The position numbers and the translations under genes are program-made. Below are positions 11,372 to 20,421 of a stretch of 64,000 nt of DNA, piece by piece. Numbering within the stretch: position 1 is the first letter of the stretch; each line of letters opens with the position of its first letter. Under the pieces are notes generated by a model. That model saw only the letters and a program-made list of their open reading frames with translations. It searched no databases and was not told the DNA's origin. Origin of the DNA: Candidatus Symbiothrix dinenymphae (GTDB lineage Bacteria; Bacteroidota; Bacteroidia; Bacteroidales; Azobacteroidaceae); assembly GCA_001417715.1 (NCBI GenBank), contig BBRT01000041.1, forward strand, positions 1 through 64,000, read 5' to 3'.

Positions 11372-13174
11372 ATGAAACTGCTGCAAAGTAAAATTATGTT
11401 GCGCGCGGCACTCATTGGGTGTATGTGCTTCGCCTTGTTGGAAAATTGCAGTGCTCGGAGCAAAGAACCTTCATTCGATGACAAATTAGATGCATTGGCA
11501 GCGTATGTTTTTGCGCAGCAGGGTCTTGAGCAAACGGTTAGGGACGAACTCAAAGCGAGTTACGGGAGTGTCCCGCCATTCACCGTACTGTTTTCGATTT
11601 CGGACGGCGAAAAACGTGCCACAGTGCTAACAGGCACGGGTGCTTCCCTGCGAAAGGCTTGGGATGCCGGTGCGGACAAAGCCCGCAATTATGTGACCGC
11701 AAACAACTACAAGCCGGTTTATCTCAAAGCCGACATTGTGAACAATATGCAGGCTGTGAAGTCGGAGTTTATACCGACACTTGCCCAGGCGGAGTATTTT
11801 CATCATTTTTTCAGAAAAGGAATTGCCTTTGACCAACATTTTGAAACCGCATTTCTGGAAGCAGAAATAAACGGCAATGCGCTGATTTCCTATAAGGAGG
11901 GTCAATTTAGTTTAGAGAACATCAACAGCTATCTCAAAAATTCTAAGGGTGCCAAAAAGCTCAAGAGCATCCCCAAAGATGCCATCCTGTTTACCTGTCG
12001 CGGCTATATATATGACGGTGGCGAGTGTTTTCCGCTCTACTACGCGCAGGATTTAACTTACGGTCGCCGAATAATTGACACCGTGGATGCGGCTTACATT
12101 AACACGCTGATAGCAAACGCTTCCCAATTCCTGGTAAACAACCTTGATTCTGACGGGAAGTTTGTGTATGGCTATTATCCAAGATTTGACAGAGAACTTC
12201 CATCCTACAATATTATCCGCCATATCTCAGCAATCTGGAGCCTGCTCCATCATTACAGAACTTCCAAAGACCCTGATTTGGTACCAAAAATTGATGCCGC
12301 CATCAACTACTTTTTGGGCGCAGTGGTCTATAAAGACGCAAACACGGCTTTTATCGAGGATGCCCCGGCAAAAGAACTCAAACTGGGGGCAAATGCAGTT
12401 GCCATAATCGCGCTGACGGACTATATGAATGTACTCAAAAGCGATAAATACCGCGACCTCATCGAAAAATTGGGCAACGGCATCTTGTCGCTGCTCGACA
12501 CCAAAACCGGAAAGTATTATCATGTGTTGAATTACAAAAAAGAAGGGACGGCGGATTTTTCGCGCAAAGAGGAATTTCGCATCGTGTATTACGATGGCGA
12601 AGCAACCTTTGCCCTGATGCGCCTGTACGAAAACCTGCATGATGCGCAATGGCTGACTGCTGCAAAATCGGCGGTTGAAAATTTCATCGCCAACGATTAC
12701 ACCCAACATGTGGACCATTGGGTCGCCTATTCAATGAACGAAATCACCAAATACGTGTCCGATGAGCGGTATTTTGAATTTGCCCTGCGCAACGCCGATG
12801 TCAATCTCGAAACCATCTACAAGCGCGAAACATCGTTTCACACCTATCTGGAACTGTTGATGGGAGCTTTTGAGGTCTATGACCGCATCATAGAGCAAGG
12901 CATAGCCGTCAAATATCTTGACACTTTCGATGCAAAACGGCTGCTCGAAACCATCTTCCACCGCGCAGATTTCATGCTCAACGGCTATTTCTACCCCGAA
13001 TACGCCATCTACATGAAAAACCCCAACCGAATAATGAACACCTTTTTTGTGCGCCACCACGACTACCGCGTAAGAATAGATGATGTAGAGCACTTCGTGA
13101 GCGGGTATTACAACTATGCGCGGCTGTATGGGAAGCTTCGAGCGCATGAGGCAAGGTTAAAGAGGCAGTTATAG
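11372..13174 (+). CDS. Predicted exported protein with an alpha/alpha-barrel-like fold, function unknown
   Basis: This protein of about 600 residues starts at ATG 11372, just after the third MTase-HNH gene, using GGAG from that gene's end. The N terminus is hydrophobic (MLRAALIGCMCFALL) and followed by ENCSARS, which is not a canonical lipobox. The C-terminal half has helical pairs with aromatic/Asp motifs (VYYDGEATFALMRLYENL, HWVAYSMNEITKY) that resemble proteins with an (alpha/alpha) toroid, such as C5-epimerase-like or glycan-acting enzymes. I do not recognise a specific activity. It appears co-transcribed with the methyltransferases, but nothing shows a functional link. Confidence 0.65.
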   Translation: MKLLQSKIMLRAALIGCMCFALLENCSARSKEPSFDDKLDALAAYVFAQQGLEQTVRDELKASYGSVPPFTVLFSISDGEKRATVLTGTGASLRKAWDAGADKARNYVTANNYKPVYLKADIVNNMQAVKSEFIPTLAQAEYFHHFFRKGIAFDQHFETAFLEAEINGNALISYKEGQFSLENINSYLKNSKGAKKLKSIPKDAILFTCRGYIYDGGECFPLYYAQDLTYGRRIIDTVDAAYINTLIANASQFLVNNLDSDGKFVYGYYPRFDRELPSYNIIRHISAIWSLLHHYRTSKDPDLVPKIDAAINYFLGAVVYKDANTAFIEDAPAKELKLGANAVAIIALTDYMNVLKSDKYRDLIEKLGNGILSLLDTKTGKYYHVLNYKKEGTADFSRKEEFRIVYYDGEATFALMRLYENLHDAQWLTAAKSAVENFIANDYTQHVDHWVAYSMNEITKYVSDERYFEFALRNADVNLETIYKRETSFHTYLELLMGAFEVYDRIIEQGIAVKYLDTFDAKRLLETIFHRADFMLNGYFYPEYAIYMKNPNRIMNTFFVRHHDYRVRIDDVEHFVSGYYNYARLYGKLRAHEARLKRQL

Positions 13175-13186
13175 TTTTTATGGTAT

Positions 13187-13330
13187 ACATACCAATACGC
13201 TGTATGTACCCGCTACTCCATTGGATGCCTACAAAAAAAAGAGCGATTGGAAGATTTTTTTAGCGAAGTTATGGACGTTGAAAGCCGACCCGGCACCGCC
13301 ATCAGCACCACAAACAAAGGCGAAATTGCG
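13187..13330 (+). pseudogene. Relic of a BspA/leucine-rich-repeat-type surface protein
   Basis: Translating from about 13187 gives TLYVPATPLDAYKKKSDWK, which resembles the C-terminal cap of BspA-like LRR proteins. A one-base frameshift then leads to a plausible continuation (EDFFSEVMDVESRPG). The fragment ends at the left edge of a MITE-like element. It is too short for a firm assignment. Confidence 0.35.
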
Positions 13331-13665
13331 CTAAATCTTTTTTTTCAGGTGCTATTTTTTGCAAACGGTGTTTTGTCCCGCAGGGACAGCACAATGCGGC
13401 GTTCTGTGTCCCGCAGGGACAGCACTTTATTAACCGTAGACTTCAGTCTACGGGAGTGACGGAGCCACCGCCTCCCCCAAGTCCCGCATGGGACGACACA
13501 TTGCTATTCAGCAAAATTGCACCCAATCTCAAGTGTCGTCCCATGCGGGACTAATGGAATCTGAGCATTTTTATACCGTAGACTAAAGTCTACGGTTAAT
13601 AAAGTGCTGTCCCTGCGGGACAAAACACCGTTTGCAAAAAATAGCACCTGAAAAAAAGATTTAGC
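13330..13665. mobile_element. MITE-like element, copy 2, with about 62-bp terminal inverted repeats
   Basis: The ends 13330-13392 and 13604-13665 are inverted copies that appear identical except for one base in a T/A run. They begin GCTAAATC and include TTTTTTGCAAACGGTGTTTT and the GTCCCGCAGGGACAGCAC dyad. The roughly 336-bp interior has further dyads (GTCCCGCATGGGAC, TAGACTTCAGTCTA) and no credible gene. Related copies lie at 1556-1805 and 26614-26893. This is the best preserved one and sits between two gene relics. Confidence 0.8.
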
Positions 13666-14104
13666 CAACTTTTTGGGCAGTAAAATCAATGCACTCATTG
13701 CCCGAAGTTCGCCACGCGACCTTTACGATGTAAATAATATGTTGCAAAACAACATTTTCAACATAACAGAGCAAGAAATTTTAAGGAAAATTGTTACGTT
13801 TTATCTTGTTGTCGGCTCGGATTTTTCAAAAGTCGACTTTGAGTATAGCAAACTAAGACAAATAAATTATCCAAAAATCAGGGCTGCCTTAATCCCACTT
13901 TTGCGTAAAACCGAAAAATTTGATTTTGAGCAGGCTAAAACTATGGTAATGAGTTATTTGTCCGGTTTAATGATATTTACAGACAAAGAAAAGTTGTTCA
14001 TTGAAAATTTCAACAAGGGAATGTATCAACCCGAATTGCTGAGTTTCCCTGAAAAAAATTTGGCAATTAAAAAAATAATACCTACCTTTGCGCCCGAAAT
14101 TTAA
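13652..14104 (+). pseudogene. C-terminal fragment of an AbiEii-like nucleotidyltransferase toxin
   Basis: The reading frame opens only after a stop at 13649-13651, inside the right end of the MITE-like element, and runs about 150 codons. The text KINALIARSSPRDLYDVNNML is characteristic of the C-terminal half of AbiEii/AbiGii-type toxins, which normally carry an N-terminal nucleotidyltransferase domain of about 150 residues. That domain (GSxxxxxD catalytic block) is absent, and no AbiEi-like antitoxin lies upstream. I read it as a truncated, inactive relic of an abortive-infection system. Confidence 0.6.
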
Positions 14105-14491
14105 GAAAAAGAAAAGTTATGAACAAAGTTATCAACAGGTTATACCCCCCCCCCCCCCCTAACTCGCTCATTATCAGCGAGTTGTGAGGGCTTTTTCATT
14201 GATTTAAGACACATTTTTTTGATATTTAGCTGCATGAGGATGTTTTTTTATCCTTTTGCGGCTTTTTTGTTGTGCTATTTTGGACAATGCACTTATGCGG
14301 GTGACAGCCGCTACTATATATACCTTAACCGCTTGGTTAGGTCAGCAGAATCGCTACTGTTCTTAACAAATTGGCGAAGTGAAACTGCCGTTAACACTCA
14401 AAAAATAGCGCAGGGAGAGCAGAAACTCCTAATCACGGGCGGTTTATTTCCTACAAAAAGCCTTACGAGTAGAAGGAACAAAAAATTTTAG
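14084..14491 (+). other. Possible phase-variable small gene with a C15 tract
   Basis: A TACCTTTG box (about 14084) precedes an ATG at 14119. The ORF MNKVINRLY runs into 15 consecutive C residues (14145-14159) and stops at once. One extra C, or two fewer, would join it to a frame open from 14159 to 14491. That frame encodes a hydrophobic segment (MRMFFYPFAAFLLCYF) followed by about 65 residues I do not recognise. In this assembly the gene would be off. A hairpin (AACTCGCT/AGCGAGTT) follows the tract and could be a terminator instead. The tract length may also be a sequencing error. Confidence 0.35.
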
Positions 14492-14521
14492 TAAAAAATG
14501 TCTAATTTAAAAATTAAAAAA

Positions 14522-15163
14522 ATGACAAAATTTAAAAATGTATTTTTGCTGGCAGCTTTGGCTGTTTCAGCGGTAGCTTTCACAAGTTGTGACAAAGAAA
14601 GTGACAATGAGAATGAGAATGAGAACAACAACAACAACAACACTCAGACAGCTGATACTCTTGTTATCAGTGCGACTGAAGGCACTAATGATGTAACGGT
14701 TGAAACTGTAAAAGCGATTGGCTCTGGCAGCACCGGTGTAATCGCGACCGGGGCGTATGCAGCTGGTGGCTTCACGCTCACTTTGCCAAAGCCTACGGCT
14801 ACGCAATTAGAAACATTAACAGCAGGTATGCCTTCAACCTCAACCATAACGGTAACTCCTTCGGATACTAAGAGTGTGAGGGTTGCCGAAATTACGGCTT
14901 ATCGCGGTGAAACGGTAGTTGGTTCCTTCCATTATTATAAACGTGATGGGGGTGTTACGACCGTAGTCGCATTTTATTATCTTGACAAGGCTGCCATTGT
15001 GAACGGGACTGCTACCACCGGGGACGGCGGGACCCTGAAATTTGAGAATCTTTCTTTACCAAAGGGTTGGAGCGAAGTGTATCAAACACAAAACGGTACG
15101 ACAGTTGAGTTTACAACGACTAAACCGGCAGGATTGACCTGGGATTTTGATGCCGGCAATTGA
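14522..15163 (+). CDS. Surface lipoprotein, function unknown
   Basis: About 213 residues from ATG 14522; an in-frame ATG at 14498 is less likely. The signal sequence is FLLAALAVSAVAFTSC with the lipidated Cys, followed by an acidic/Asn stretch (DKESDNENENENNN). Such charged residues after Cys match the Bacteroidota export signal for surface display. The Asn/Glu stretch is encoded by GAGAAT and AAC microsatellites that could vary in length. The rest is Thr/Val-rich and beta-like, with no domain I recognise. A terminator-like hairpin and T-run follow. Confidence 0.7.
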   Translation: MTKFKNVFLLAALAVSAVAFTSCDKESDNENENENNNNNNTQTADTLVISATEGTNDVTVETVKAIGSGSTGVIATGAYAAGGFTLTLPKPTATQLETLTAGMPSTSTITVTPSDTKSVRVAEITAYRGETVVGSFHYYKRDGGVTTVVAFYYLDKAAIVNGTATTGDGGTLKFENLSLPKGWSEVYQTQNGTTVEFTTTKPAGLTWDFDAGN

Positions 15164-15185
15164 GCGTTTGAAACCCAATCTATGT

Positions 15186-15222
15186 CAAAAAAATCCCTGC
15201 CGCAAGGTGGAGATTTTTTTTT
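15186..15222 (+). terminator. Probable terminator after the lipoprotein gene
   Basis: ATCCCTGCC-GCAA-GGTGGAGAT forms an imperfect stem with G-U pairs and is followed by a run of T residues. It lies between the lipoprotein stop at 15163 and the clpC promoter. Confidence 0.5.
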
Positions 15223-15255
15223 GCAAAAAACAGTGTTATTTGGCATAATATTTGT

Positions 15256-15263
15256 TACCTTTG
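15256..15263 (+). promoter_or_regulatory. clpC promoter -7 box
   Basis: TACCTTTG followed by GCAGCG lies 37 bp before the clpC start. No convincing -33 TTG at standard spacing was seen. Confidence 0.5.
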
Positions 15264-15299
15264 CAGCGTGAAACAATATGGTAAAAAAAAGACAATATA

Positions 15300-17894
15300 A
15301 TGATGATGAAAAAGAAAATTTCAACTGAGGTGCGGGACATCTTGATGTTTGGTAAGGAAGAAGCCGGTCGCTTACATAACCCACAGGTGTCTATTGAGCA
15401 CATTTTGCTCGGTATGCTGCGTGACGAACAGAACACGGCGTCGTTGCTGATGCGCCGGTTGGGTGTGGATGCCAATGCCCTGAAACAGACATTAGACAAT
15501 GCGATGTATCAAGAAGGCAGCTATGTGGCTGAAAGTCAGTTGACGGTGGACAAAAGTGTAGATACGCTTCTGCGTGTGAGCGTGTTAGAGTCTATTCACA
15601 TGAACCGCGACGAGATGGATGCGGAACATTTGCTGCTGGCGATGTTGCGCAATCAGGACTCGCTGGCTTACCGCGTTTTGACTGAGTATAATGTTGATTA
15701 TCAACGTGTTTACGAAGCCATTGCAGCCCTTCACGGCGATGTGCCACAGGCAGCTGCTATAAATAGCGAAGATGGACATAGCACCGATGAGGCTCCGTCG
15801 AACAATAATAAGAAAACTGCTACAGCGACTGCCACCGCCACCGCTACCGCCAAAGATGCGGCGAAAACAGCCTCTATCCCCAAAAAATCGAGCACGCCCA
15901 CCATCGACCTGTTCAGCACCGACCTGACACACGAGGCGGCAGAGGGGCGTTTGGACATTGTGGTGGGACGTGAAACCGAGATTGAACGGCTGTCGCAAAT
16001 TCTCAGTCGCCGCAAGAAAAACAACCCCGTGCTGATTGGTGAGGCAGGCGTAGGCAAATCGGCTATCGTGGAAGGTCTGGCAATACGCATTGCCAAGCGG
16101 GAGGTGTCGCGGATGCTTTTTGACAAGCGCATCATCAATTTGGATATGACTGCCATAGTGGCAGGTACGAAATATCGCGGGCAGTTTGAGGAGCGCATAC
16201 AGGGTATTCTGATGGAGGCTTCGCGCAATCCGGATGTCATCCTTTTCATGGACGAAATTCATACGATGGTGGGCGCAGGCAGTGCCAGTGGTACGATGGA
16301 TGCGGCAAATATTCTCAAACCGGCGTTGGCAAGCGGTGCCATTCAGGTCATCGGCGCCACCACGATGGACGAATATCGCAAAAGCATCGAACGGGATGCC
16401 GCGCTCGAACGGCGTTTCCAAAAAATCATTGTAGAACCCACCACAGCAGCAGAAACGCGCAAAATTTTGGAAAATATCAAGCCGCAATACGAGGAGCACC
16501 ACAATGTGGAATACACTGAGGAGGCATTGGATTTGTGCGTCAAATTGACCGACCGCTATATCACCGACCGCAATTTCCCCGACAAAGCCATTGACGCGAT
16601 GGATGAGGCAGGCTCGCGCACCCACATTGCCAATATCGAGGTGCCCACCGAAATTGAAACGATGGAAAAGCAAATTAGCGAAATCCGGCAACGCAAAGTG
16701 GAGGCCGCCGAGGAGCAGAATTTCGAGCTGGCAGCAGGCTACAGGGATGCCGAACGCGATTTGACCGTGCGATTGGAAGAGGCACAAGCCAAGTGGAAAG
16801 ACGGTTTGCAAGTGAGCAAGCAGACAGTGGATGCTGACAAAATGGCAGAGATAGTGGCACAAATGTCAGGCATTCCCGTTTCGCGTATCGCCAAATCCGA
16901 AAGCAAGAAATTGCTCGACATGGAGAAAGAGCTGACAAGCAAAGTGGTGGGTCAGGCAGAAGCCGTCCGCCAGATGGTCAAAGCCATTCAGCGCAACCGT
17001 GTGGGCTTGAAAGCCACCGGCAAACCCATCGGCACGTTCCTTTTCTTAGGTCCAACGGGTGTCGGCAAAACCTATTTGGCAAAAAAAGTGGCAGAATATC
17101 TGTTTGATTCGGAAGACGCGCTTATCCGCATTGATATGTCGGAATACATGGAAAAAATGAGCGTGTCGCGCCTGATTGGAGCACCTCCGGGCTACGTCGG
17201 CTACGAAGAAGGCGGGCAACTGACCGAAAAAGTGCGCCGCAAACCATACGCTGTGGTGCTGCTGGACGAAATCGAAAAAGCACATTCGGATGTATTCAAC
17301 CTGCTGCTGCAAGTGATGGACGAAGGACGACTGACCGACAGTATGGGGCGCGTGATTGACTTCAAAAACACGATTCTCATCATGACTTCCAACGTAGGCA
17401 GTCGTCAGGTGAAGGAATTTGGAAAAGCCATCGGCTTCGCATCTGCCAGCCAAAAAGCATCCGAAGCGCAGGACAAAGCACAAATCGACAGCATCATAAA
17501 AAAGGCGTTGAACAAAACATTCACCCCCGAATTTCTGAACCGCGTGGACGACATCATCACGTTCGACCAGTTGAGCAAAGACAGCATCAACCAAATTATC
17601 GACATCGAATTAGACCATTTCTACAAGCGCGTGAAGGAGTTGGGCTACGACCTGACTATTTCGGACACTGCCAAAGAATTTATCACTTCCAAAAGTTACG
17701 ATGCGCAATATGGTGCACGACCGCTGAAACGTGCCATTCAAAAGTATCTGGAAGACGAACTCGCCGAGTTAATTCTCCAATCGGAATTGAAAAAAGGAGC
17801 ACATTTGGCAGTAGATATGGATGCCGAAAAGAAAAAAATCATTACCGCAAGCAAGCAATCCAAAAGCAGAAAAAAATGCAGTACATTGGCATAG
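15300..17894 (+). CDS. clpC: ClpC-type AAA+ chaperone, ClpP partner
   Basis: This 864-residue class I Clp/Hsp100 ATPase unfolds proteins for ClpP. Order: Clp N-domain (about 5-150); a linker with a Thr-Ala repeat coded by an ACY-GCY microsatellite (15826-15855); AAA1 with GEAGVGKSA and LFMDEIHTM; a UVR-like coiled coil (about 455-490); AAA2 with GPTGVGKTYLA and LLDEIEKAH; and a ClpB-D2 small domain. An IGF tripeptide (KAIGFASAS) marks the ClpP-docking loop and favours ClpC over ClpB. The start has three consecutive ATGs from 15300. The last 19 bp overlap the next small gene. Confidence 0.93.
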   Translation: MMMKKKISTEVRDILMFGKEEAGRLHNPQVSIEHILLGMLRDEQNTASLLMRRLGVDANALKQTLDNAMYQEGSYVAESQLTVDKSVDTLLRVSVLESIHMNRDEMDAEHLLLAMLRNQDSLAYRVLTEYNVDYQRVYEAIAALHGDVPQAAAINSEDGHSTDEAPSNNNKKTATATATATATAKDAAKTASIPKKSSTPTIDLFSTDLTHEAAEGRLDIVVGRETEIERLSQILSRRKKNNPVLIGEAGVGKSAIVEGLAIRIAKREVSRMLFDKRIINLDMTAIVAGTKYRGQFEERIQGILMEASRNPDVILFMDEIHTMVGAGSASGTMDAANILKPALASGAIQVIGATTMDEYRKSIERDAALERRFQKIIVEPTTAAETRKILENIKPQYEEHHNVEYTEEALDLCVKLTDRYITDRNFPDKAIDAMDEAGSRTHIANIEVPTEIETMEKQISEIRQRKVEAAEEQNFELAAGYRDAERDLTVRLEEAQAKWKDGLQVSKQTVDADKMAEIVAQMSGIPVSRIAKSESKKLLDMEKELTSKVVGQAEAVRQMVKAIQRNRVGLKATGKPIGTFLFLGPTGVGKTYLAKKVAEYLFDSEDALIRIDMSEYMEKMSVSRLIGAPPGYVGYEEGGQLTEKVRRKPYAVVLLDEIEKAHSDVFNLLLQVMDEGRLTDSMGRVIDFKNTILIMTSNVGSRQVKEFGKAIGFASASQKASEAQDKAQIDSIIKKALNKTFTPEFLNRVDDIITFDQLSKDSINQIIDIELDHFYKRVKELGYDLTISDTAKEFITSKSYDAQYGARPLKRAIQKYLEDELAELILQSELKKGAHLAVDMDAEKKKIITASKQSKSRKKCSTLA

Positions 17895-17998
17895 CAATCA
17901 TCGGCGCAGCGGCACTTGTTTATACCTTGCGGAAGTTGTTTCGCAAGGATAAAAACGCAGGATGCAGTTGTTGTGAGGGGTGTAAAGGGTGTTCGTGA
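17876..17998 (+). CDS. FeoB-associated-like Cys-rich membrane peptide
   Basis: A 40-residue ORF, ATG 17876 to TGA 17996-17998, overlaps the clpC end in another frame. It has one membrane segment (YIGIAIIGAAALVYTL), a basic RKLFRK stop-transfer, and a C-terminal CSCCEGCKGCS cluster. This is the shape of small Cys-rich proteins found next to FeoB ferrous-iron transporters and could bind iron. No feoB is present in the window, so the partner is unknown. Its stop is 3 bp from the convergent gldH stop. Confidence 0.7.
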   Translation: MQYIGIAIIGAAALVYTLRKLFRKDKNAGCSCCEGCKGCS

Positions 17999-18001
17999 CG
18001 G

Positions 18002-18463
18002 TTAATTTCGCACCACCAGCAATCCCACATCGGAGATGCCTTGCAACGGATTTTCAGCCATACCCTGACGGATGGTGTACACACAAACACCCGAGTCAGG
18101 GTATTGTATGTTCGTTTGATAGGGAATTTCAACATCGTATAGACTGATGCCGGTGCCATACCACCGCCCGTTGCTGTCGGCTAATTGGACGTGAAGGCTG
18201 TCCGTCTGCGTTGTGTGGTCCGTGTTGAGGATGTCCACAATCAATCGAATGCTGCTAAAATTGTACTTGTCGGTGTTGCGTACGATGATATAGACATTAT
18301 AATGCTCTGTGGTATCGTCTATGGACACTTCAAAGCGAATTTCCTCCTGCACATTCCATTCCGATTGCGGAAAAGAGCGAAATTGGTAATAGATTTCCGG
18401 CATCAGGTCACAAGCGACCGGCAGGAGCATCAAACCGATGATTAGCAAGTATTTATTACGCAT
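18002..18463 (-). CDS. gldH: Gliding motility/T9SS lipoprotein GldH
   Basis: A 153-residue lipoprotein with signal MRNKYLLIIGLMLLPVAC. GldH-like features are the early YYQFRSFPQSEWN, the central YNVYIIVRNTDKYNFS, LADSNGRWYGTGISLYD, and the C-terminal YTIRQGMAENPLQGISDVG. GldH is an accessory lipoprotein of the gliding/type IX secretion apparatus. It overlaps ricT by 8 bp, a pairing I recall from other Bacteroidota. The giant protein at 20.5-25.9 kb is a likely substrate of such a secretion system. Confidence 0.85.
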   Translation of the reverse strand: MRNKYLLIIGLMLLPVACDLMPEIYYQFRSFPQSEWNVQEEIRFEVSIDDTTEHYNVYIIVRNTDKYNFSSIRLIVDILNTDHTTQTDSLHVQLADSNGRWYGTGISLYDVEIPYQTNIQYPDSGVCVYTIRQGMAENPLQGISDVGLLVVRN

Positions 18464-19745
18464 TGGGAGATTTTTTTACGAGCACTTTGCGAGCCGGCGT
18501 AGCCGGTGGAGCCGGTGGAGTTGAAGCCGGTGGTGGAGTTGTCGCCGCTGATGGAGTCGCCGCTGATGGAGTTGCCGCCGCCGGAGGCGTAAACGACCTC
18601 TGAGGTGCTTGTGGTCGCCCGCCCGGGAATCTGTCTTGTCGCGATTGCCTGTTCTTCTTCTTTTTGGTTCGGTCAAAGCGGCTCACACTTCCTTCCAGGA
18701 TGTCCTGATATTCTTTTGGAGGCTCTCCGTACGCCTTTTTTTCGTTGAGTTTGTACGGTTTTTGCCCGTTTTTGTTCATCCGCATCACCTCATGAGCGCG
18801 TTCTGCGGTGATTGTTTCCAAATTTGCCACAAACTGTTTGCTCGTGGAATATTGCATCACGCCTTTGAACACGTCCGTTTTGAAATGAAAATAGGTTGCG
18901 TCCATCGTTTCCAACGGAATTTCGCGCGGAGGAAACTGCTTCAGAGCCTCCATATAGGCATCCACCTCAAAATTGAAGCAGCATTTCAACTTGGCACATT
19001 GCCCCGCCAATTTTTGCGGATTGAGAGAAATATCTTGAAAACGGGCAGCAGCGGTCGAAACGGAATTAAAATGATTCATCCAACCCGAACAGCAAAGTTC
19101 GCGACCACAGGGACCCATTCCGCCGATATGACCCGCCTCCTGACGCGCTCCGATTTGTTTCATCTCGATGCGCACCCCAAAAGCGACTGCCAAATCCTTA
19201 ATCAACTGGCGAAAATCGACCCGCCCGTCGGCAATGTAATAAAAAATCGCTTTCCCACCATCGCCCTGATACTCTACATCGCCGATTTTCATTTGCAGAC
19301 CCAGATGTTCGGCAATTTTGCGGGAACGAATCATCGTGTCCTGCTCCTTCGCTTTCGCCTCTTCATATTTTTCCATGTCCACGGGTTTTGCGATGCGATA
19401 CACCCGTTTGACCTCTGTACCGGGCTTGATGCGGTTTTTTTGCATCTGCAAAAGCACCAATTGTCCTGTCAGCGTGACCGTTCCAATGTCGTGTCCGGGC
19501 GAAGCCTCTACGGAAACCACATCGCCTTTTGTCAGTTCTAACTTATTGCTGTTCAGGAAATAACCCTTGCGCGTGTTTTTAAATTGCACCTCCACATAGT
19601 CGGTGGCGTTTTGAGCCTCGTCAATGTCGCCCAACCAGTCGAACGTGTCAAGCTTGCCGCATGCTTTGATGCAACTTCCCCCTCTTTTCGGGCATCTGGG
19701 ACAGTTTTGTCCGTTATATAGTCTATATTCCATGTATTTATCCAA
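18456..19745 (-). CDS. ricT: PSP1-domain protein, RicT/YaaT-like
   Basis: This 429-residue protein matches RicT, a cytosolic regulator that in Bacillus forms a complex with RicA and RicF and affects RNA processing; its role in Bacteroidota is uncertain. The PSP1 core contains GGMGPCGRELCCSGW and KLKCCFNFEVDAY, the conserved Cys clusters, and an extra N-terminal CPRCPKRGGSC. The last 60 or so residues are a Pro/Ala/Thr-rich repeat tail (ATPSAATPSAATTPPP), which may vary in length. An alternative start is ATG 19733. gldH follows with an 8-bp overlap. Confidence 0.88.
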   Translation of the reverse strand: MDKYMEYRLYNGQNCPRCPKRGGSCIKACGKLDTFDWLGDIDEAQNATDYVEVQFKNTRKGYFLNSNKLELTKGDVVSVEASPGHDIGTVTLTGQLVLLQMQKNRIKPGTEVKRVYRIAKPVDMEKYEEAKAKEQDTMIRSRKIAEHLGLQMKIGDVEYQGDGGKAIFYYIADGRVDFRQLIKDLAVAFGVRIEMKQIGARQEAGHIGGMGPCGRELCCSGWMNHFNSVSTAAARFQDISLNPQKLAGQCAKLKCCFNFEVDAYMEALKQFPPREIPLETMDATYFHFKTDVFKGVMQYSTSKQFVANLETITAERAHEVMRMNKNGQKPYKLNEKKAYGEPPKEYQDILEGSVSRFDRTKKKKNRQSRQDRFPGGRPQAPQRSFTPPAAATPSAATPSAATTPPPASTPPAPPATPARKVLVKKSPNA

Positions 19746-19792
19746 TTTTTGAACTTCGAGCGCAAAAGTACAAATTTTTTTTCAAATAATTC

Positions 19793-20347
19793 TCAACCGA
19801 CCACAATATGGCGAATATATTCTTGCAATTTGCGCGTTAATTCCGCATTATTAATATCGGTGATGCAAAGGGTATCCGCCTCCTGATTGAAGCCTAAGTG
19901 GTTCCAAATGAGAAGCGTGAAATAAACCATTTCTTCTATTTTTGTGTTGTCGAAATGGTTGGCAAGCAGCAATTCATTACGTTCAAAGCACACAATATCA
20001 ATGCCTTGCATGGTCGGATTCACCACCATTCGCTTGCCTGCCGGTGTGCTCAACGAATTGGAATAGGCATCAATGAGCTGCACCATAATGTGGGTAAATT
20101 CGCAACCGGGATATAGCTGTTTGACAGTGTCATATTCCTCTTTTGACACCGCATGAATCACCACAATATTCTGAGTAGCAAGCCTTTGATGCATCACAAC
20201 ACCCGTAGGAGCCACACGCGTTTTGCCATCGCCAAACAAAAACCGCATATAACTCAAACGGTTATCTTTGTCGAAGAACTCCGCAGGCACGCAAGTAAAT
20301 TCCTTGCTGTAATTGATATATTTCGGACGAGGCGAACTATTTTGCAT
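19793..20347 (-). CDS. DUF3822-like protein, shorter than usual
   Basis: A 184-residue protein resembling the DUF3822 family of Bacteroidota: FTCVPAEFFDKDNR near the start, QNIVVIHAVS in the middle, and TRKLQEYIRHIV at the end. As I recall, family members are about 250-270 residues, so the N-terminal third seems missing. It has its own TACCTTTG-type box near 20365, so it may be expressed in this form. Function is unknown. Confidence 0.5.
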   Translation of the reverse strand: MQNSSPRPKYINYSKEFTCVPAEFFDKDNRLSYMRFLFGDGKTRVAPTGVVMHQRLATQNIVVIHAVSKEEYDTVKQLYPGCEFTHIMVQLIDAYSNSLSTPAGKRMVVNPTMQGIDIVCFERNELLLANHFDNTKIEEMVYFTLLIWNHLGFNQEADTLCITDINNAELTRKLQEYIRHIVVG

Positions 20348-20421
20348 ACATATTTTTTGTGCAAAGGTATGATTTTTTTATCGTTTTACAAAAAAAATAT
20401 GCCAATTGTCAATAATTTAGT

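Noticed and set aside
13250-13700. Small ORFs such as one reading SRRDSTLLTVDF
   Set aside because: They lie within the MITE-like repeats and recur with each copy, so they are repeat translations.
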